Shown: positions 30,456-45,400 of the stretch, piece by piece | Layout of the letters: the number at the start of each line of letters is the position of its first letter | Position numbering within the stretch: the first letter of the stretch is position 1 | Assembly: GCF_031877795.1 (NCBI RefSeq) | Contig: NC_133939.1 | Coordinates: 5,065,698-5,129,697, forward strand | Length of the DNA: 64,000 nucleotides | Direction: 5' to 3' | From: Strix aluco | Taxonomy: Eukaryota; Chordata; Aves; Strigiformes; Strigidae | The notes under the pieces: model-generated | Seen by the model: only the letters and a program-made list of their open reading frames with translations | The model's database searches: none | What the model was told of the DNA's origin: nothing | Program-made: the position numbers and the translations under genes

Positions 30456-33400
30456 CTGAGCAGAGACAGAGACAGGCATAAATGGGGAAGGACTGGCCCT
30501 TGCTCCTGTGCTTGGGACAGTTGTGCTGGAAGGGGCCTACGGAGCTGACAGTGCCTCCCCGGAGCTGCTCAGAGGCCTGTGCTGGAGCAGACCCAGTTTG
30601 TAAATCTGGCCAAGGAGGCCTGCTGGCCTGAGCAGTGCTGTGTTTGGACGCCTGGCTCAAGGGATGCCAGCAGAAAGCAGGCACTGCTGCCACCAAGAGC
30701 CCTCCACTGCTCCTGATGCCACAGGAGCGGTCCCCAACAGAGACCCAATGTGACCGAGACCACCAGCTACGAGTGTGCCCCAGGGACCAGAACCGGGTGG
30801 CTGCGAAGCATCACCAAGGTAAGAACAGCCCTGGGTTACATCTGGGGTGGCTGTGCCAGCCCCGCTGTGGCCCACAGCCAGTGCCGGGGTGGCTGTGCCA
30901 GCACTGCCGCAGCTCCAGGCAGCCTGGATTGGCTGAGGATGATGAGGAGGCAGTAACTCTCTGCTCCTGCTGTGAACTCCCTCGGCTGCGATGCCGGTGC
31001 CGGGGTCTCTGCCTGGGCAGAGGGGCCCAGCAGCTGCCTGCCCAGAGCAAAGCCCACCCTCCCCCCAGGAACTCCTGGCTCAGCCCCCCAGCTCCCCGTA
31101 CCGTCGTCTGTCTTGTCCAGGATGTTGAGGACATCAGCCAGTTCCAGGGACAGCTCGTCCGGCTGCTGGGCCACGTACGGGTGGACACACTGGATCTGTG
31201 GGCAGTCTGCCAGGGAACAAGGCAAGAGTGAGGGATGGACTGGGACGGAGGCCGCTGCAGGACAGTGTGGCTCAGGCAGCTGTAGCAGCTCGAGCTCTGC
31301 AAATGGTCCCTCTGGTCTGGTAAGAAACCCCATGGAGGCCAAGGGGAGCCCCAGCCACAGGGCCCAGGGGAGCACCGCTGTGGGGAAGGCAGCGGGTGCA
31401 CATCACCACTGCAGTGTCCCCCACGAGCAGCCTGGGTGGGAGGGAGAGCATGGGTGCAGCCCAGCCCAGGTTGGAGGAGAGGAAGGTCAGGGCCAGGCCG
31501 AGAGACAAATGGGTTATCGATGGTGGAAACACAGAGCCGAAGGAGGAGGGTTCAGCTTTGGCAGAGCCCCCAGGCCTGGGGCTGGACTGAGATCAGGGCA
31601 GAATAAGGTGCCCTAGGGTAGGGGTGAAGAGCTCCGGGCTCCCATGCTGTGTCTCTTACCAACAAGTCTGGATGTAAATGAAACAAACTTGGTTCTCCGG
31701 TTCGGGGCCAGCGAAATCATCCAGCGCTTCATTTCGCTCCTGGATAGGGGAGACAAACCAAGGCCGTGAGCATGAGACAGTTGTAGTGACCCCAGCTCTA
31801 CCATCCAGCCAGCCCTGGGCTCCTAATTCCTCCTCTCACGGCCCTTTCCTGCCTGCCCCCCGGGGTCCTGGACTCACTGGTGATGCTGAGCTCCGCTCTT
31901 ACACACACCAGTTGGGATGTCACACGTGCCACAGTGCCCTGGGCCCTGCCGCACAGGCCTGGCTTGCTGCAGGGCCACAGGCTGGCTGTCCCCACAGGCA
32001 GCAGGATCCCCCTCTGAGGAGCAGCACAGCTTCAGAGAGCCAGAAGCAGGGTGGGGGGCCTGGCATCCTCTCAGCTCTAACCAGCACAGGCAGCTCCTGG
32101 CTGGGCTGGGTCAATAGGAGCAGTTTTTCCTGGAGAAAAGCAGTTAGAAGAACCATTTATTCCTGCAGCTGCTGTGCGGGAACATTTAAAGGGCAGAACT
32201 GATTAATTCACTTGCAGGCGAACGCTGCGGCACACTCGCGGTACGGCTCGCTTGGCAGCAGATGAGAGACCCGTGTGAACACATCGCCAGATTCAGCGCG
32301 CTGTTATGCAAAACCTGGGCCTGCAGCAGGAGGGTGAAGATTTCCCAGGTGCTGGAGAAGCCACAGGCCTGGTGCTCCCCTGAGGCTTCCCTCAGCCCCG
32401 CTGGGAAACGGGGCAGTCCATCTGCACAGGCCCCAGCTCCTGCCTGGAGCACCAGCTGTGCTCCTGGCCCCAAGGGAGCCACAACTTTCTACCTTCTCAG
32501 ATGATAGTTTTAAAGCCTGAACTTGACACACATCTAAAGCCACCGGAGTGTCTTCTGGGAGGAGAGAGGCCTAGAAGGGAGACATGAAGGACGAGTGCTG
32601 GCAGGCTGATCTGCGGGGCTGGGAATACCTTCAGGGCTGAAGCGCGATGCCAAGGAGCAGTGAACACCCCTGCAGCTGCAGGCCGAGTGCGGCCCCTCAC
32701 GCCATGAAGACGTGCAGGATGAGGGCCCTGTGCACGGAGGGGCTGGCACACGGAGATCAAACCAAGGGTCTTGCTGTGCTTGTGGCCCTGCCTGCAGGCT
32801 GGCCTTGCACACAGCTCCTTGCAGGGCTCTCTGGGTCCCACCCACAGCCCCCCAGCTCCAAATGCGGCCAGCTGTGTCCAAATGTACTGCCAGCTCCTGG
32901 CAGAGCCCACCCAGGGCATTAGCTGCAAGCTGCCACCAAGTCAGTGGTCATCACCGTATGGGTTCAGAGCCGGGCAATGCTGCAAGAGCTGTGCAACAGA
33001 TGCAGCAGTCTCCGTTTGGCACCCACTTATCTCTTCTAATTCTTCAGTTTTCTGCTTTGTGCCCGGTACTACCCCGATCAGCCCTGCAGCTCTGGAAGAG
33101 CAGCCTTTAGCAGTTGCTACATCACATTTCAGCGCACGAGACCTGTTGGCAAGCCGTGTGCTGGATCACTTACTCGCTGTGGCCATCTAGAAGATGGGAC
33201 AGGATGCAGAAGCACAAAATCGCAATTGCCTCCCCTGAGCTGAAGCAAACCCTGGCCTGGTTTATCGTTCTCTGCACAGCTAAGTCTCACAGACGTCAAA
33301 CGTGCGTTTGCCCTGCATACCGTGAGTGACATCTCTATTTTCAGTACAGCAAAGCTGCAGTCACGTGCCTGGGGAGAAGGCGCAGTTGCTCGCTGTGCTG

Positions 33401-36400
33401 GGGGCTCGTCTTCCTGCTGCACTGTGCTGGGGGGTCAGGGTGCAGCCCCGGGGTCCCAGCTGGGGCTGGGGTCCGTTAAGGGATGTGGGTGTGGAGCACT
33501 GGCTTACTGACAGCAAGGTAACATCAACGTGGGGGTGCACATCACCTCTAGTAGCTGTTTAGTTGGTGGCACACATACACCGATAATAGCACAGACACTG
33601 TGCCTAGAAAACGCAGGCCTGGTAAGGCCTGGGTCAATGAGAAAGCCGTGCCCTGAGCTCCAAAACAATCAGGTCTGTGTTGGCGCAGCTGAATCATTTG
33701 CCCAGTCTGAGCTTGCTGGAGCCTGAAGTGAAAAATCAGTGAGCCAAAAAAACCTGTATCCAGGGAGACAAGGAGGCCCCCAGCAGCAGAAGGGCTGTGG
33801 AAGGCGCTGAGGAAGAGGCCTCTTCTCCACCTTCGCCTACACGCAGGAGCCACTTTGCTTCACAGGGCTGGTCAGGCACGGCCTTGATCTCTGCGAGGGA
33901 GCCAGCTGAGCCGCTGGAGTGCGCACAGCGCGCGTCCTACTTGCTTTTACTGTCTGAATATGCTGCAGGCTGCAAATCAGTTTAGGCTCCTGTGCCGGGG
34001 CTGATTTCTGCCCTCTCTGTCCCAGAAAGCAAAGTGCCCATCCATCTTCCACCCTGGATATTACAAATAGACTGTACAGGAGAGAAACCTGCCTAGTTCC
34101 CTAGTGCCTTTCTGCAGGAGAGGACAAAGGCGACCTCAGGAGAGCGATGCTGGGCAGAGGTTCGTAGGGCCAGCCCAGCTGCAGCAGTGGGCCCTCTGCC
34201 TACCTGAGCCCAGCAAGCCTGGCGAGGCGGCCCGTGCAGGCGGGGTGTGGGGAGGGAGCAGCGCCCAAGTGCTGGCAGGGTGACGGTTGTACTCACTGGG
34301 ACGATGCCTTCAGCATGTAGCTGGCCTCCCGGTCATCTGCATTCTCCAGCAGCCTCAAGATGAAGACATTGGCCAAACTCTGCCCCTGGTCTTCTAACTC
34401 CTCTACTCGAAGAAGCCCCCGGGGAGCTGAGTCAAACACTTGGTACTTGTCCCTGGAAGAGGTTACAGGATTAGGAAAAACTGCAGTTATCTGAGGAGAC
34501 ACCCAGAACTCTACTGGGGACACAGACCAGGAACTCCTCCATGGCAGGAGGACAAAAGAAGTCCTGCTGTGGGAAGGGATGAGCGAGTGGCTATGAAAAC
34601 CCACTGCAGAGCAAGAGACCCTCTCCTTGCTCTGCCTTAGGCATCCCACATGGCCTAGGACAAGTTGCTTGCTCTGTCTGAGCTCCCCGCGTACAAAACA
34701 CAGACGGTGCTCCTTCAAAGGGGACTGTGAGGCTTAATTCATTCCCATTTGTAAAACGCCTCTGTGTTTTCTGGATACAAGCTGCCACGGAAGCAAAATA
34801 TTTCCAGGCATACAGACACTGCGGCGACACGTTTATTAAAAACGTTGGACTAGCGAGATGCTCTCTACCGGTGAGTCTAGTTAATGCTACAAAGAACGGG
34901 CTGTTCTCTGGGATCTGTCTGTTTATGCTGCTGTATTTCACTAGTGTCTAGTTGCACAAGACATAGTCCTAAGCATGATAACATTGTCCCCCTGAGGCAG
35001 GTTATACCATGTCAAACATAACGGCTAGCCTCGGGCTTAAATTTATACCCCTCCCTGCTGCTCAGATTTTCTAGCCTGCTTTCTTAGAAGTTTAAGTGAC
35101 TAAGTCTGAGCTGTTCTTCAGGGAGTGATGAGTCAAAAATCACTTCTTGACAGGAAGACAGGCCTCCTGGGTCAGCCCACCAGTTGATGTAGCTCCCTGC
35201 CACTCTGCAGGAACTGGTGGATACGTGCTCGCTTACCCTGCCGGGGGACCTGGCCTGGAATCTATTCAAGTCCTGTTTGCCATAAATTTTCAGCTGGAGA
35301 GAGCTGTGCCACCCATGGAGAGACCACTGGGCTCAAAGGCATGGTGGCTGCTGGGGGGGGTGTACAGGACAGGCCAGGATGCCCTCCCGGTGCCTGGGGG
35401 ACAGGCACAGCATCACAGCCTGGATAAACCCAGGGGCAAATGGGACTAACGAAGTGTGCCGTATACTACCCGAATTTTGCACTCACCCAGGAATTTGCCG
35501 GCAAATTACCAGCAGGTCATTGAAAAGGAACAAGTAGATTTCTCTGAAGAGTTTCTTAGTGCGAAGTGTTCGTGATGTCTTTGGACCATTCATTTGCTGC
35601 AATTCCCCCTGCTTCAGCAGCCAGCGGGAGTGAGAGATGATGGGCACAGACTAGAAGTGAGGAAAAGATGGCAAAGATCAGGAGAGCAGCAAAAACCTTA
35701 TGCGGTCAAGATGCTGAAAGCAACGGGAGATGCAGAAGAAAGGATAGTGAGCTCCCATCACCCCAACGTGCACTGCAGAGGATGGAGCAGAGCTGGACAG
35801 AGAGGGCAGTGTGCTCTGCCAGCCACACCGCAGCCTGGCACAGAGTGTAACAGAGCTCAGACAGGGACACGGCAGTGGCCTGCGAATGAACAAACCCTCA
35901 AGGACGGTGATGCTGGAGTGCCCAGTGCTGGATTTAAACACCAGGCTATGCCCTGCACAGCCTGATCTGTCTCTGGGAGATCCCATGTCTCATCACCTGA
36001 GTTGAGCCCTTCTGGTCAGGGAGACTGACTTTCAGAAATGTGTATTTGGCCTTTTGGTTACAAAAAAAAACAGGCTAAATGGGTTCTCACTGGCTGGGTC
36101 TGTCCCAGCCAGGAGGAGATACTGTCCACGCAGCCACAACAGCACTTCTGCTAGAGTTTTACCACACATTGTGTTAAAAACAAGAAGCCCAGAACAAAGC
36201 ACATCTAACATTAGAAGAACACTACGCTTCCAGTCAAATGACTGAAATACTGGAAAATACCTGCATCATAACTCTTTCCACCTTCACTCCCTTCCTGTGT
36301 TTGTCACATGCATGGTGGCACAGTCTTTCTTTCCACTCTTGCACTCCCTTCACCAGAGGACCCCTGCCTGCGCCAGTGCCCAAGGCAGACCTGCTCCAGG

Positions 36401-39400
36401 GACGAACCAGCTCCTGCCTGTCGTCACAGCCTCAGCTTTACAAGAGGTGAAGGCAGCCTTATAGCTATCCCAATCTAGTGCTGACCTGTCGACTGTGGTC
36501 TAGCCCTGACCCACTGGTAAAGCACTCTGGAAAAATCAAATTCTTGGACGCCCAGTGTGGCTTTCCAAACAAAGTCTCACATTTTTTTTGTTTCAGTTGT
36601 TCAGGTATATAAAAAGGTTGCTGGGAAGCTAAATATGCCCCTTAAAGTTTGTGAAGCAGACAGATCTGAGAAGCCTGTCCATAGCACTCAAGAAAAGAAT
36701 TGGCAACTTTATACTCAGCACTGGAGTTTCATGGCATATATTAAATGAGATCTGCTCAGACAACCCTAAATATTGACTCAGTCTTTCCCTGAGTGGAGCC
36801 AAAATAGATCATCAGCAGGTAATTAGAGACTGTACATAATGCATAAATGCATGGATGAATTAAAATGGTGGGACAATCTTCATTTTGGTATTTTCCAGCT
36901 TTAAAGTATTTTGCTTTGTAGCTTTCATGTTCCTTGAACATCATTTGTAATGTAAAATAATAGCTGAAAGCTGACCTGCCTTTTGAAGAGGTGAGAGGGA
37001 AGAGCCAGAAGTGAGTGCTGGAGCAGGAGCTCCCCTCTAGGCACAGGCAGTTTGATGCCAGCGTCTCACATCTGTGTGCCCGCACAGCACGCTGGGCTCA
37101 GCGCTGCCCCTGGCCTCTGCAGCACGCGTGCACGGTGACCACACGCACGGCTGCGGTGCCTGCAGGAGCAGCAGCCCCTTCAAAGGCTTTGGAGGGGACA
37201 GTGTGGACCAGGCCACCACTGAACACTCACTAAAAGGAGCACAACGAGGTTACTCCTGCCATGTATGTGTGTACAACACCTGGATGCTGTTGGTTTGCTG
37301 TCTGCAAAGGGTCACCAGCCTATACTTATACCTTGATCTTGAATTCCAATTTCTTCTGGATGCTGATCATCTGCTCCGTTCGGCTCATCTTCCTGACACC
37401 TTCATTACATGCTTTTACCACCTGCGAAAAAGAGAACAGAAAGATTTGCCTCCACTTAAGCAGGTCTTAAGCCTGGCCTTAAAGCAGGTAAGTGATGATG
37501 AACAGCACAGAAAGGCCTGACCGTGACAGGGTAAGTACCCTGCTGTAACAGGAATTGACCAAGCCAAGCTCTTCTATCAGCACTGTATTCGCATCAAAAA
37601 GAGAAGGGGAAAACAAACCAAACCAAACCACCACCAAAAAACCCCCAAACACCCAGAAGATGTTATAGCTGGAAGCTGACTATCAGAGGACATGTTAGAT
37701 GGCTGCATTCAGTTACTGAACCAGACAGTATTAAGCAATACTCCTGGTGGCACAGCAAAGGGAACAGCTCATTTTCCAGATCCTGACACACCATGTATCT
37801 CATCTTCCTTGTCCCCAACACTTGAAATGAGGTACACACGCAGTATCATCTTCAAGAAGAGAATGAAGCCAAAGATCTTCATTTCAAAGATGCAAATGCT
37901 GTGGTTCTGCCAAGCAGCACCACATGCGAAGGCTATGAAATGTCACAGGGAAAGAGATGTTCATCATACAGAGCCCAGCTGTGTTCTGAGTACAAACTTT
38001 TAACTGAAAAACCACAACCGACGTGCAGGCACTACCCTATTACGGGACCTTAACCTAGATGCCACTGCCTGTTTCATAAGGAGCAACTCTCTTGAGAACT
38101 GGCTAGGTAGAAAAATTACGTTGGAGAACAAGCTCCACTTTGTGCTCTGTTTCTGCTATTCAAAATCCACCAGAATATCAGCAACTGAAACCATGATCAG
38201 CTCTCACCTCTCAGATAGGATACCTACAGAGAAAATAAGCACCAGATGATCTCTGTTGGGCTGCCTGTACCTAGCTGGACATTAGGCATCCAAACTTGGA
38301 CACTTACAGAGAAGCAACCATGCAAAGGAGTTATGAAATTGATCATGTGAGTCACTGACAGCTGAATATAAAAAGAACCTTTTTCCATCAGCAGTTGTAG
38401 TCATCTGCATATGACAGGAACAGCCTTCCTCAGGCTTTTGACCAATGGAAAAACAATTGGCTACCAGACACATCATGAGGGATTCTGCAAATACTAATGC
38501 AGAACATCCTCCATCGCTAAGGTCTCTGTCTATCCCTAACGATCTCCAAAGCGTACACTTCCTAGAATAGTCCAAAGCAAACCCAAGAGCCCATTTTTGT
38601 TCTAGCATTTCAGTCAGAAGCTGCAACCGTATCCTCAGGCTGACGGTCTAGCATGGTTTTCAACTTCAAATACTTATGCTGAACTGCAGGATTCAAGAGC
38701 TGTTCCAAGCTTCTGATGGAGAAGGGTTCAGACACTCTGTTCTAGCTCACGTAGCTGCCAGCTACATCCAGACCATTCAGATATGTAGCCCAGAGGTGGG
38801 ATCGCCCTGTCTGACTGTGCCAGGAACAGCCCCAATGGAAAACGTCCCAATGTCTTCCTGGTATTTTGTACATAGCAGTAACTAGCACAACTGAACACCA
38901 CACCTAGCTACCAGCTTCAGGGAAGAGGGCTAAAAGCAGGCTTGAGTACTTCATTAAGAAACTGTTATTCTAGGTCAGAGGAAGAAGTGTGCTGTGTTGG
39001 AGGAAACCTGATACACTTGTACTCCACTGCCTGTTGCAGCTAATTACATCTCTCAGGAGGATCCATCACCTTCAGGTGTCTGCAAAAACAATTTGTATTC
39101 TTGAAGACCGCAAGGGAAAACATTCTGCCCTTTCCTACAGCAGAAACACATGCATCTGTTGTTAGCGAGGGATTCCTCCTCACTGACATCTAAGTGCTGC
39201 TAGATTAGTCCATCTCTGGGAGCAAGGAAGACTTAAGAAAAAAAAAAATATTCTTGAAACACAGTGACAGAATTCAAAGGGACAGCTCCAGGAGTGAATG
39301 TAGTTTGTAGGTCTTTTTTTTGGGGGGGAATGAGCACGGTGCTTTAATTTAATGGCCTTCAGTTAGCTCATTCAAACTCACTGTTTCCAGTTCTTTATGT

Positions 39401-42400
39401 GCGTCCAGGGCAGTGGTTTCCCTGTCAGACTTCTCTTCCACTTTCTTCAAAATATTCTGCAGGGGAGAAAAGGCTGTGTTAGCTCTGATTCCCCCCATCT
39501 GACAGCACAGAAAAGTCTTTGCTAGCTGCCGAGTTATTTCTGGCTATCAGCCTAATTACAGGATAGGTGACAGAGTAGAGCGACTCTCACCTCTTAGTTC
39601 CTCTTTCTCATTAAAACCTGTTCCCATCTGACCTTATATCCAAAAGAAATACAGTAGGCAGACTCCTATTTTATAAAAAGAAATGAATAAATAAAAATAG
39701 CCAGAGCTGGCACTAACAGCCAGTGTTAGTGGTAAGCCCAGTGGATGAGACCGTTTGGGACTGAGCTGTTCCCTCAGCCCTAGAAGCACATCCTCCAGCA
39801 CTGTTCAGACAAGCTGGCAAAGTGCAGGAGGAAGATGGCTGACAGTCTGGTGAGGTAGGGTTTTATACATGGAGCATTTCCATGTCCTGCAGCTGTTCTG
39901 CACTGTGCATCTGTGTGTCAGCACCCTAACCAGCAAGCAGCTGGGTTAATGGACTGTTGCTACCCCTTCTAGCAGATCAACAAAGTTCCTCCTCAGCTCT
40001 GTTGCTCAGTAAACGCTATCTGGCAAATTCAACTCTAATTTGGGGATGGTCTCTGAGTGACCAAAATCTTTTTTCCATAGTTGTTGAGTATGTCTAACTC
40101 TGTGGAAAGGCTTCATCCAGCTCTAGGGCTGATCGTGGCTGTGTCTCTAAGCCTCATTCACAACTGCTGGAAAGGAACATTCCAGGAGTGATCCAGAAGA
40201 CCTTTGGGAGAGAGAAGGAAGAGCAAAACTCTACCTGCACCAGCAGCTTGAGCCGAGTGATCCTTTGAAACGGCAGAATCAGGAAGGAAGAAAAGGACAG
40301 GCCTTTGCACTTGGGATCCAGCTCCAGCTGTGAGATCACTTCCCGGAAAGCTGGCTTGTCCTGGCTGAGAGGATAGAGAAAGAAGGCGAGGGCTTTGAGT
40401 GTTACCCTGCCTGAGACTCTGGTATATGGCTGGTGACCCAAAAGCAGCTTGGTCCTAGAGACAGCATCTGCCTGGCCTCTCTCAAGAAGAGGGAAGGAGG
40501 AGACTGAATGTTTCTAGGTGTATTTTAGCTTAAATCTAGAACTATTTATAGTGTTGGGGGAGGGAAAAAATAGACTTTTAATGTACAAGCCATGGTAGTG
40601 TTCACATGTGTTAGCACATCTAGCTCAGCAGCATACGCTGTGTGCGTAGGTGCGTGTGAATGGGGTGTGTGTCCAAGTAGATGAGTCAGAGGCATAATTA
40701 TATATTTTTACACAGTTGGAACTCTGTGACAAGGTGAAATTCTCAGTCGTAAGAACAAGACAAGCCACAAAACAGCTCAAGCTTGGCTACTCCTGGCTGC
40801 TTAGCTGGAGGATGGAAATGATTATCTGGCCTCAGAAGGGCCCAGGCCATGCCTGGGCTTTCCCTGACAGCGTTTACAGCACGAGGGCATTGCTGGGCCA
40901 TGGACACAGCTGCTCAGAGCAGCCTCCCATGCCCCAGCTGCCATAAACACAATGCTTCCTGGCAACTGCGGGGCCCTGGCTAACAGCGTGGATGCAAAGA
41001 GATTGCTAACTGTGCAAAACCTGTCTTGACTGTGTATGACTTGCAGCATCCGAAAGAAGCCACTGCAGGTGTTTCTCCCTGCTGCAGCAGGTACTTGTGT
41101 GATGGAGTGACTCACCAGAGCCACAGCAGGATGGACCTGTGTGCATCTGAGGAACAGCCAGATGAGGGGAACTGTGACACACCTCAAGCTTTGAGTTCAG
41201 ACAAGTACTGCAAAATTCTTGTGCTAGCTAGGAGCCTGGGGAAGGGAGCCTGTTCTTTTCAATTTGTGTTATGTTCTCCCGCAGGCAAAAAAAATGCTGC
41301 CCTCTAAATTCCTGTCTAGGAATACCTGTATCTCCAACAGGTCCTTTTCAAGCTCAAGTAATCCAGCCTGTTGCTGTGTCACTTCTGAGTGTTTAGCTAA
41401 TGGCTCTAGGCAAACTGTATTCTGCAGCTATACTCCTCACCTCTGATTGAAGGAAACCCTGCGGTACCCTCCTTTTGGACACAACAGTTGGCCAAGCTCG
41501 AGGCCCCTTAAAGTGCTTTTTTTGTCTTAAAGCTAGAGAGTAGAGAAAGGAAAGGATTAGGGCTTGTTACACTCTCCTGAACCAGCTGCTGCTATGGGGA
41601 GGAAATACAGTGCAGCATGTGCAATGGGCTGTCCTGAAAAAATCGAGGACATTGTAACTAAAGAAAAATTAATTCTCCTGCGCAAAGACAAGCTTGTAGG
41701 GCACTCCTTGTTTTGAGCTGACGTAAGAGAATTCCTACCAGACCAAAAGACTTGCTAAACTTGAAAAATACTGCAAAAACATCTTGGATTATATCCTCAG
41801 GTGTAGGTTACATCTGTGTGTATAACAGCAGAGTGTGAAGAGCTTTTTTTTTTTCCTTTTAAGAAAGTTTTGTTGTCCTGAAAAAAAAAATTAATTCTGA
41901 ACTTTGGTTAGGTCAAATGCTTTGCTGAGAAGCATGGGAAAAGCAGTGGCTGTTCTTGTCACCAGAGATCTGTATTATATTCTTGGCCTTTCAATCTCTT
42001 GCCTCCATTTGCAGTTTAAAAATACATACATTTCACAAGCATGTGTCCCTGTGTACACCATAAATACTTCCCACAGCTGGGAACTGCTGGCTCTGAATTT
42101 ACTTGGTATATTACGTGCATACTTTATCACCCCACCCTTGCTATAAAGCCTTTTAATTGTGTTTTCTTTTTATAGGTGCAGTGAAAAATCAATGAAGTGG
42201 GAAATCCTGTTTCTGTACTATCTAGCCTCTTCTCATAAATATCAAAATTACAGCTAAATCTGTGGCCTATACAATTTTGCAAAATAATTTAGCGTCAAGC
42301 ACTGGAACTCACAGAAGCTGCTTGTAAGCTCTCTCCTGGTAGGTCTGGTTGGAGACGTAGGTGATGTACACCGAGAAGTGATTAACCGTATGCTGGTAGA

Positions 42401-45400
42401 CAATATCACACACATCCGAGATCACAATATTCTCCTCCACCCGCTGCTCGAGGTCCAAGAGGAAGCTAGGTGAGAAACCCAACACTCATATTAATTGTGA
42501 TCTCTCTGTCCCAGGTAGTTCCCAGAAGAAGCCCTTGGGCTTCAAAGCAACTAATGTGCCCACAGGCTCTTTGAAAGGACAGTGGGTAACGGACTGCCCC
42601 ATGTCAGCTCCTCCATCGTTCTACAAATGAGGTTAGCTAAAGCGATGCCATTCAGCTGGACAAAAATCCAGCAGCAGTTGTCTTACCGCTCACTAACAGC
42701 CATGACATCCAGGACATTGGAGAAGAGGATGTGTGCCTCAGACTGGTGTAAGATCTTTTTCAGACGTTCATTCTCCATGAAGTGAGACACCAGCAGATTC
42801 AGACTCTTGTAATACGAGGCTTCGGAAGTGACCAGCTCAAACATGGCCTGGGGGAGAATCCCAAAGAAGGAAATCAGCAGGTACCTTCTACTTCTATAGA
42901 GAGACACACACGCAGCATGAATGAGAACATCTGTGCTGCACACAGTCATGGACCTTGCAGCCACCTCCAGAGTACAGAGAGAGGTAAGCCCACAATGGCA
43001 TCTGCCATGTGTTACACAGGACAGGGACTTGAATGGAGAAGACCTCCTCCCTCAACCATCAGCTCTGGCTCCTTCTGTCCCTCTCCTAAGTTGTTTGACC
43101 ACATTTCCTTCCATTGAATCTCTCCAGCAGAATTCTCTCTTTTTCTCGTTATACATAAGCAGGCTGATTTTGTGCACGTGCACACATAAAAGCACTTTGT
43201 GGGCTCCCCCCTTCCTTCTTAGTGTCGCTAAGGCTTGACCTGAGGCTGCTAAGCACTGGACCCCGCCAACCGTGCCTGCTTGTCATGGTGCTGCACTTTT
43301 ATCTCCCTTTCTTTCAGGGCGTTCCCCTTGGCAGACTCTACGCACCCCCCAACCTGCTGCTGATCGTGAGCACTGGCTTGTATCTCTGCTCGTTGTGACC
43401 TGCTGTGCTACCTAGGAGGGTCTCCTTGCACCCTCTACACTCTTGTTTTAGAAAAGCCATGATGGAGGGGCTGGGCTGTACAGCCCGGTGTGCAACATGT
43501 GCTTTTCAGGGCAGAGCTAATAGAAATACACAACTGTGGTGCTCCAAGGCCCTGTGTCTTTCCTGACCCAAAGGAAATACAGTTGCTGCTGTCCAAGTGA
43601 GGCTCCCTGGTCAACCCCAGCCATGTGCTTTTCTGGCCCAATTCACCAAGGACTAAGACAAGACATGGTAGTCCTTAACTATTACTGTAAACCATAGATA
43701 ATCTCCAAATTCCAGCCCTTGCTTCTCCTGTTAAAAGAGAAGTCTCTGGTTCAAAGCCTGGCTTTCTCAGGCCAGGGATGTGGTCTGGGGAAGCAGAAAG
43801 ACAAATTGATGGTTTGGTTCAGAGATAATTCACAAGTCAATGAGATAAGGCTGTAAAACCTGCTCACAGCAGGTGCCGCAAGGACAGTCCACTGTTACCA
43901 GAGAGCTCACTCTCCAGGCAAGTGTTTGTTGTCTTTGTTCAGCAGTAGATAAAAAAGGTGATTATTTACACAACTACTGAATCCATTAGCTGAAGTAAGA
44001 TTAATTGAAGATTCTCACAAGGGCTTCAAGATAGTGAAAAATCATTAGATCCTTCAGACATCTCTTGATGAAGGTGTGCCTTGGGCTCCTTGTCCTGGGG
44101 CTGGCCCATGCTGCCGCTACTGAAAGAGGAACCTTTTGGTAAGTAGCTCAGTGAAAGTCTCGCTTCCTTGAACCTAAAGCTGCTTCAGCCCTTGAGCCCA
44201 AGCTCCCCCATTGCCCACAGCTCCTCTGCTGCACCCTGGTGAGGGTGGGAGCTGGCCAGGCAGTGTAGGTGCAAGTCCCTGAGCTCCACTGGCTCTCAGA
44301 GGCTGCATGGGCCCAGCCAGAGTCGAGGAGGTCCATGCAGTAATTTTTGTGCTGTGCATATGGAAAAATATCTTCCAAATCAGCTGGGTTTTTTCTTATG
44401 GCTTGGTTGTTCTTTTTTTTTAGAGGGTCGGTTTGTTGTTTTTGTTTATTTTCTTCCTAAAAAAATTATCTGAAATCTCAACTGATCACTTTTTGGCCTT
44501 TTCCTGGAAGTATTGCTATGCATCACAGAAGGGCCTGAAGATGGGTACAGCAAGGAGGGACTGTTAATCCAGAGCTGCTAAAGTATCAGTTGAAGTGACA
44601 TTTCAGTTCTTTGTGGCTTTGGCAGCCTAGGAAATGTTCACACTGGCCAGTTAAGCCAAACAGGTAGTCTTTTCGTGCACCAGAAAAGGAGGTTGTGCCT
44701 GCACAGACTCAGAAGGGAGGCAGAGCAAAGGATGCAGGTAGAAATGAATGTACTTGGTCAGTGTATTTGGAACAGCTGGCATTTAAGGAATAAGAGAATG
44801 GGTTGGTTTTTTTCAAGGACAGATTCCCACTGCGAAAAGTGGAGGAGTATCAGCTCAGCTTCTCCCAACAGCTTCACCAGGGCACCTAGTGAACCCAAGA
44901 GAAAACCCACCTTTCTCTGCATGACTGGCTAGGTCCTAAATGCACCTCTTGCAGCTTTAACTGTAGCTTTTTGTTTGATAAATGAGAGAAGAGGAAATAG
45001 GTAAAGATATAACAAAGACATGACGTGCTGGGACAGCTGTCCCTTCCTGATATCCTGGGGATTGATACCACCAGTCATTTTGCACTGCAGCTTTCCAGGC
45101 ACTCCAAGCCAGGTCTTTGTTTGCAGGATGGTCATAAGAGCCAAGATCAAGATCTGCCACCCTACCACAGCCTTTAAACCCTCAGACAACTTGCTTAATC
45201 TGGAAGGTTGCTTCCTGATCTGTAGAAGCTCCTCTGCTGATGTTTGGAGAAATTAATTTGTGTACATTTGCTGTTCACCATAGTGGGGGGTGCTAGACCT
45301 GATGGGCATGTGCAGAATGCAGGCCAGACCAAGGAAATAGTTAAATCCATAGTAAAAATATCAATGCAATGATTTAAAGGAGATGCCAGGAAAGTAAAGA

